Assembly: GCA_900557655.1 (NCBI GenBank)
Contig: USTX01000052.1
Coordinates: 1 to 5,564, forward strand
DNA: 5,564 nt
Direction of reading: 5' to 3'
Origin: an uncultured Eubacteriales bacterium
Lineage (GTDB): Bacteria > Bacillota > Clostridia > Christensenellales > UBA1242
The notes under the pieces are model-generated. The model worked only from the letters and a program-made list of their open reading frames with translations, was not told the origin of the DNA and searched no databases. Numbering within the stretch: position 1 is the first letter of the stretch; each line of letters begins with the position of its first letter. The translations under genes and the position numbers were made by a program. Below are positions 4,996 to 5,564 of this stretch, in pieces.

Positions 4996-5072
4996 TAGCC
5001 TTATTAAAATCAAATAAAAACATTAAAAAAATATTGGAAAACAACGAAAAAGAAGGAATAGAATCTGCTTTT

Positions 5073-5105
5073 TCTGTTATAGAACAGAATTTATTCGTAT
5101 TTTTG
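5073..5105 (+). promoter_or_regulatory. Bacteroidales-type promoter (-33/-7) before the rhomboid gene
   Basis: TATTTTTG (5098-5105) is an exact match to the Bacteroides -7 consensus TAnnTTTG recognised by the divergent primary sigma factor of that phylum. TCTG (5073-5076), a one-mismatch version of the -33 box TTTG, lies 21 bp upstream. No sigma-A type extended -10 is present, in contrast to the promoters earlier in the window. Confidence 0.6.
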
Positions 5106-5115
5106 CCGGAGAAAG

Positions 5116-5137
5116 CAAAAACAGACAACTGTTTTTG
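5116..5137 (+). other. 9-bp hairpin in the rhomboid leader
   Basis: CAAAAACAG (5116-5124) and CTGTTTTTG (5129-5137) pair perfectly around a 4-nt loop. The hairpin lies between the predicted promoter and the start codon. It could be a leader structure, or a terminator-like element belonging to whatever preceded this gene in its original genome. Confidence 0.45.
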
Positions 5138-5166
5138 AACTGTAAAATGAATTGAAACAACAGATT

Positions 5167-5564
5167 ATGAATACTATACCAACAGTAACCAAAAACCTTT
5201 TAATCATTAATGTGCTGATGTTTTTGGGCACCATTGTCGCCCAAAGCTACGGCATCGACCTCGCCCAATATCTGGGATTGCATTTTTTCCTTGCGTCCGA
5301 TTTTAATCCGGCGCAGCTTATTACGTATATGTTCATGCATGCCAATTTCCGGATTCGCGCACATATTTTTCAACATGTTTGCTGTATGGATGTTCGGACG
5401 TATTTTAGAGCAGGTATGGGGGCCAAAACGATTTCTGTTCTACTATCTGGTGTGCGGTATAGGAGCCGGAATTATCCAGGAGGTGGTACAGTATATTCAT
5501 TATGAGACAGTACTTTCCGCCTATGACAGCGTAAATACTGGCATGGCCATCATCCCGGTGGGGG
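5167..5564 (+). pseudogene. Rhomboid family intramembrane serine protease, frameshifted and cut off at the window end
   Basis: The reading frame from ATG 5167 gives 61 residues starting MNTIPTVTKNLLIINVLMFL, with a first membrane segment at about 10-25 and LGLHFFLASDFNPAQLITYM leading to FMH (56-58). After position 5349 homology continues in another frame (5351-5564, 71 residues): GFAHIFFNMFAVWMFGR, LEQVWGPKRFLFYYLVCG and TGMAIIPVG. This strongly resembles Bacteroides/Parabacteroides rhomboids, membrane proteases that cleave within transmembrane helices. The catalytic GxSG serine and last histidine would lie beyond the window. The break falls inside the conserved H-x4-H-x3-N helix, and a 7-nt insertion explains it best. 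A TTG at 5152 is in frame, but ATG 5167 is the likely start. No Shine-Dalgarno sequence precedes it, as is usual in Bacteroidales. Whether the break is real or a sequence error cannot be told here. Confidence 0.88.

Noticed and set aside
5152..5166. TTG start for the rhomboid protein
   Set aside because: ATG 5167 matches the usual N-terminus (MNTIPTVTKN) of Bacteroidales rhomboids, and no ribosome site favours the TTG.

Overview
The window appears to contain DNA of two different origins. Positions 1 to about 4,973 read as one coherent piece of a Firmicutes (Clostridia-like) chromosome. Supporting signs are purine-rich Shine-Dalgarno sites a few bases before every start, sigma-A promoters with a perfect TGnTATAAT extended -10, U-tailed hairpin terminators, and a long (about 271 nt) SRP RNA with an Alu domain, the form typical of Bacilli and Clostridia. 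From about 5,070 to the end the signals change to those of a Bacteroidales: a -7 box TATTTTTG, no Shine-Dalgarno before the start, different codon preferences, and a rhomboid protease of the Bacteroides/Parabacteroides kind. The simplest explanation is a chimeric metagenomic contig joined in the AT-rich stretch after position 4,973. Horizontal transfer is possible but less likely.

Layout: (i) 2-652, the C-terminal part of an HtrA/DegP-type trypsin-like serine protease with a PDZ-like domain. (ii) 829-1062, acyl carrier protein, with its own promoter and terminator. (iii) 1231-1710, an unrecognised 159-residue protein made of two copies of a small beta-rich (SH3-barrel-like) unit, ending in a terminator. 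(iv) 1784-2215 on the minus strand, the SRP RNA gene (ffs) with promoter, mature RNA and a downstream terminator; the trailer is filled by four contiguous 28-30 bp tandem repeats that look like copies of the RNA's own 3' end. (v) 2289-3002, a HEPN-like domain fused to two CBS domains, transcribed divergently from the SRP RNA. (vi) 3265-4152, an RlmI-like SAM-dependent methyltransferase without a PUA domain. (vii) 4260-4973, a RluA-family pseudouridine synthase. (viii) 5167-5564, a frameshifted rhomboid protease cut off by the window edge.

The Clostridia-like genes look largely independently transcribed: most have a recognisable promoter, and terminators follow acpP, the duplicated-domain gene and ffs. 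There is no obvious operon. Several products concern RNA or protein production and quality: SRP RNA for membrane targeting, a probable RNA methyltransferase, an RNA pseudouridine synthase and an envelope protease. I see no mobile element, CRISPR array or defence island. The observations most worth a second look are the SRP-RNA-derived tandem repeats, the HEPN-CBS architecture, the Firmicutes/Bacteroidales junction, and the 7-nt insertion that breaks the rhomboid inside its conserved His-x4-His motif.
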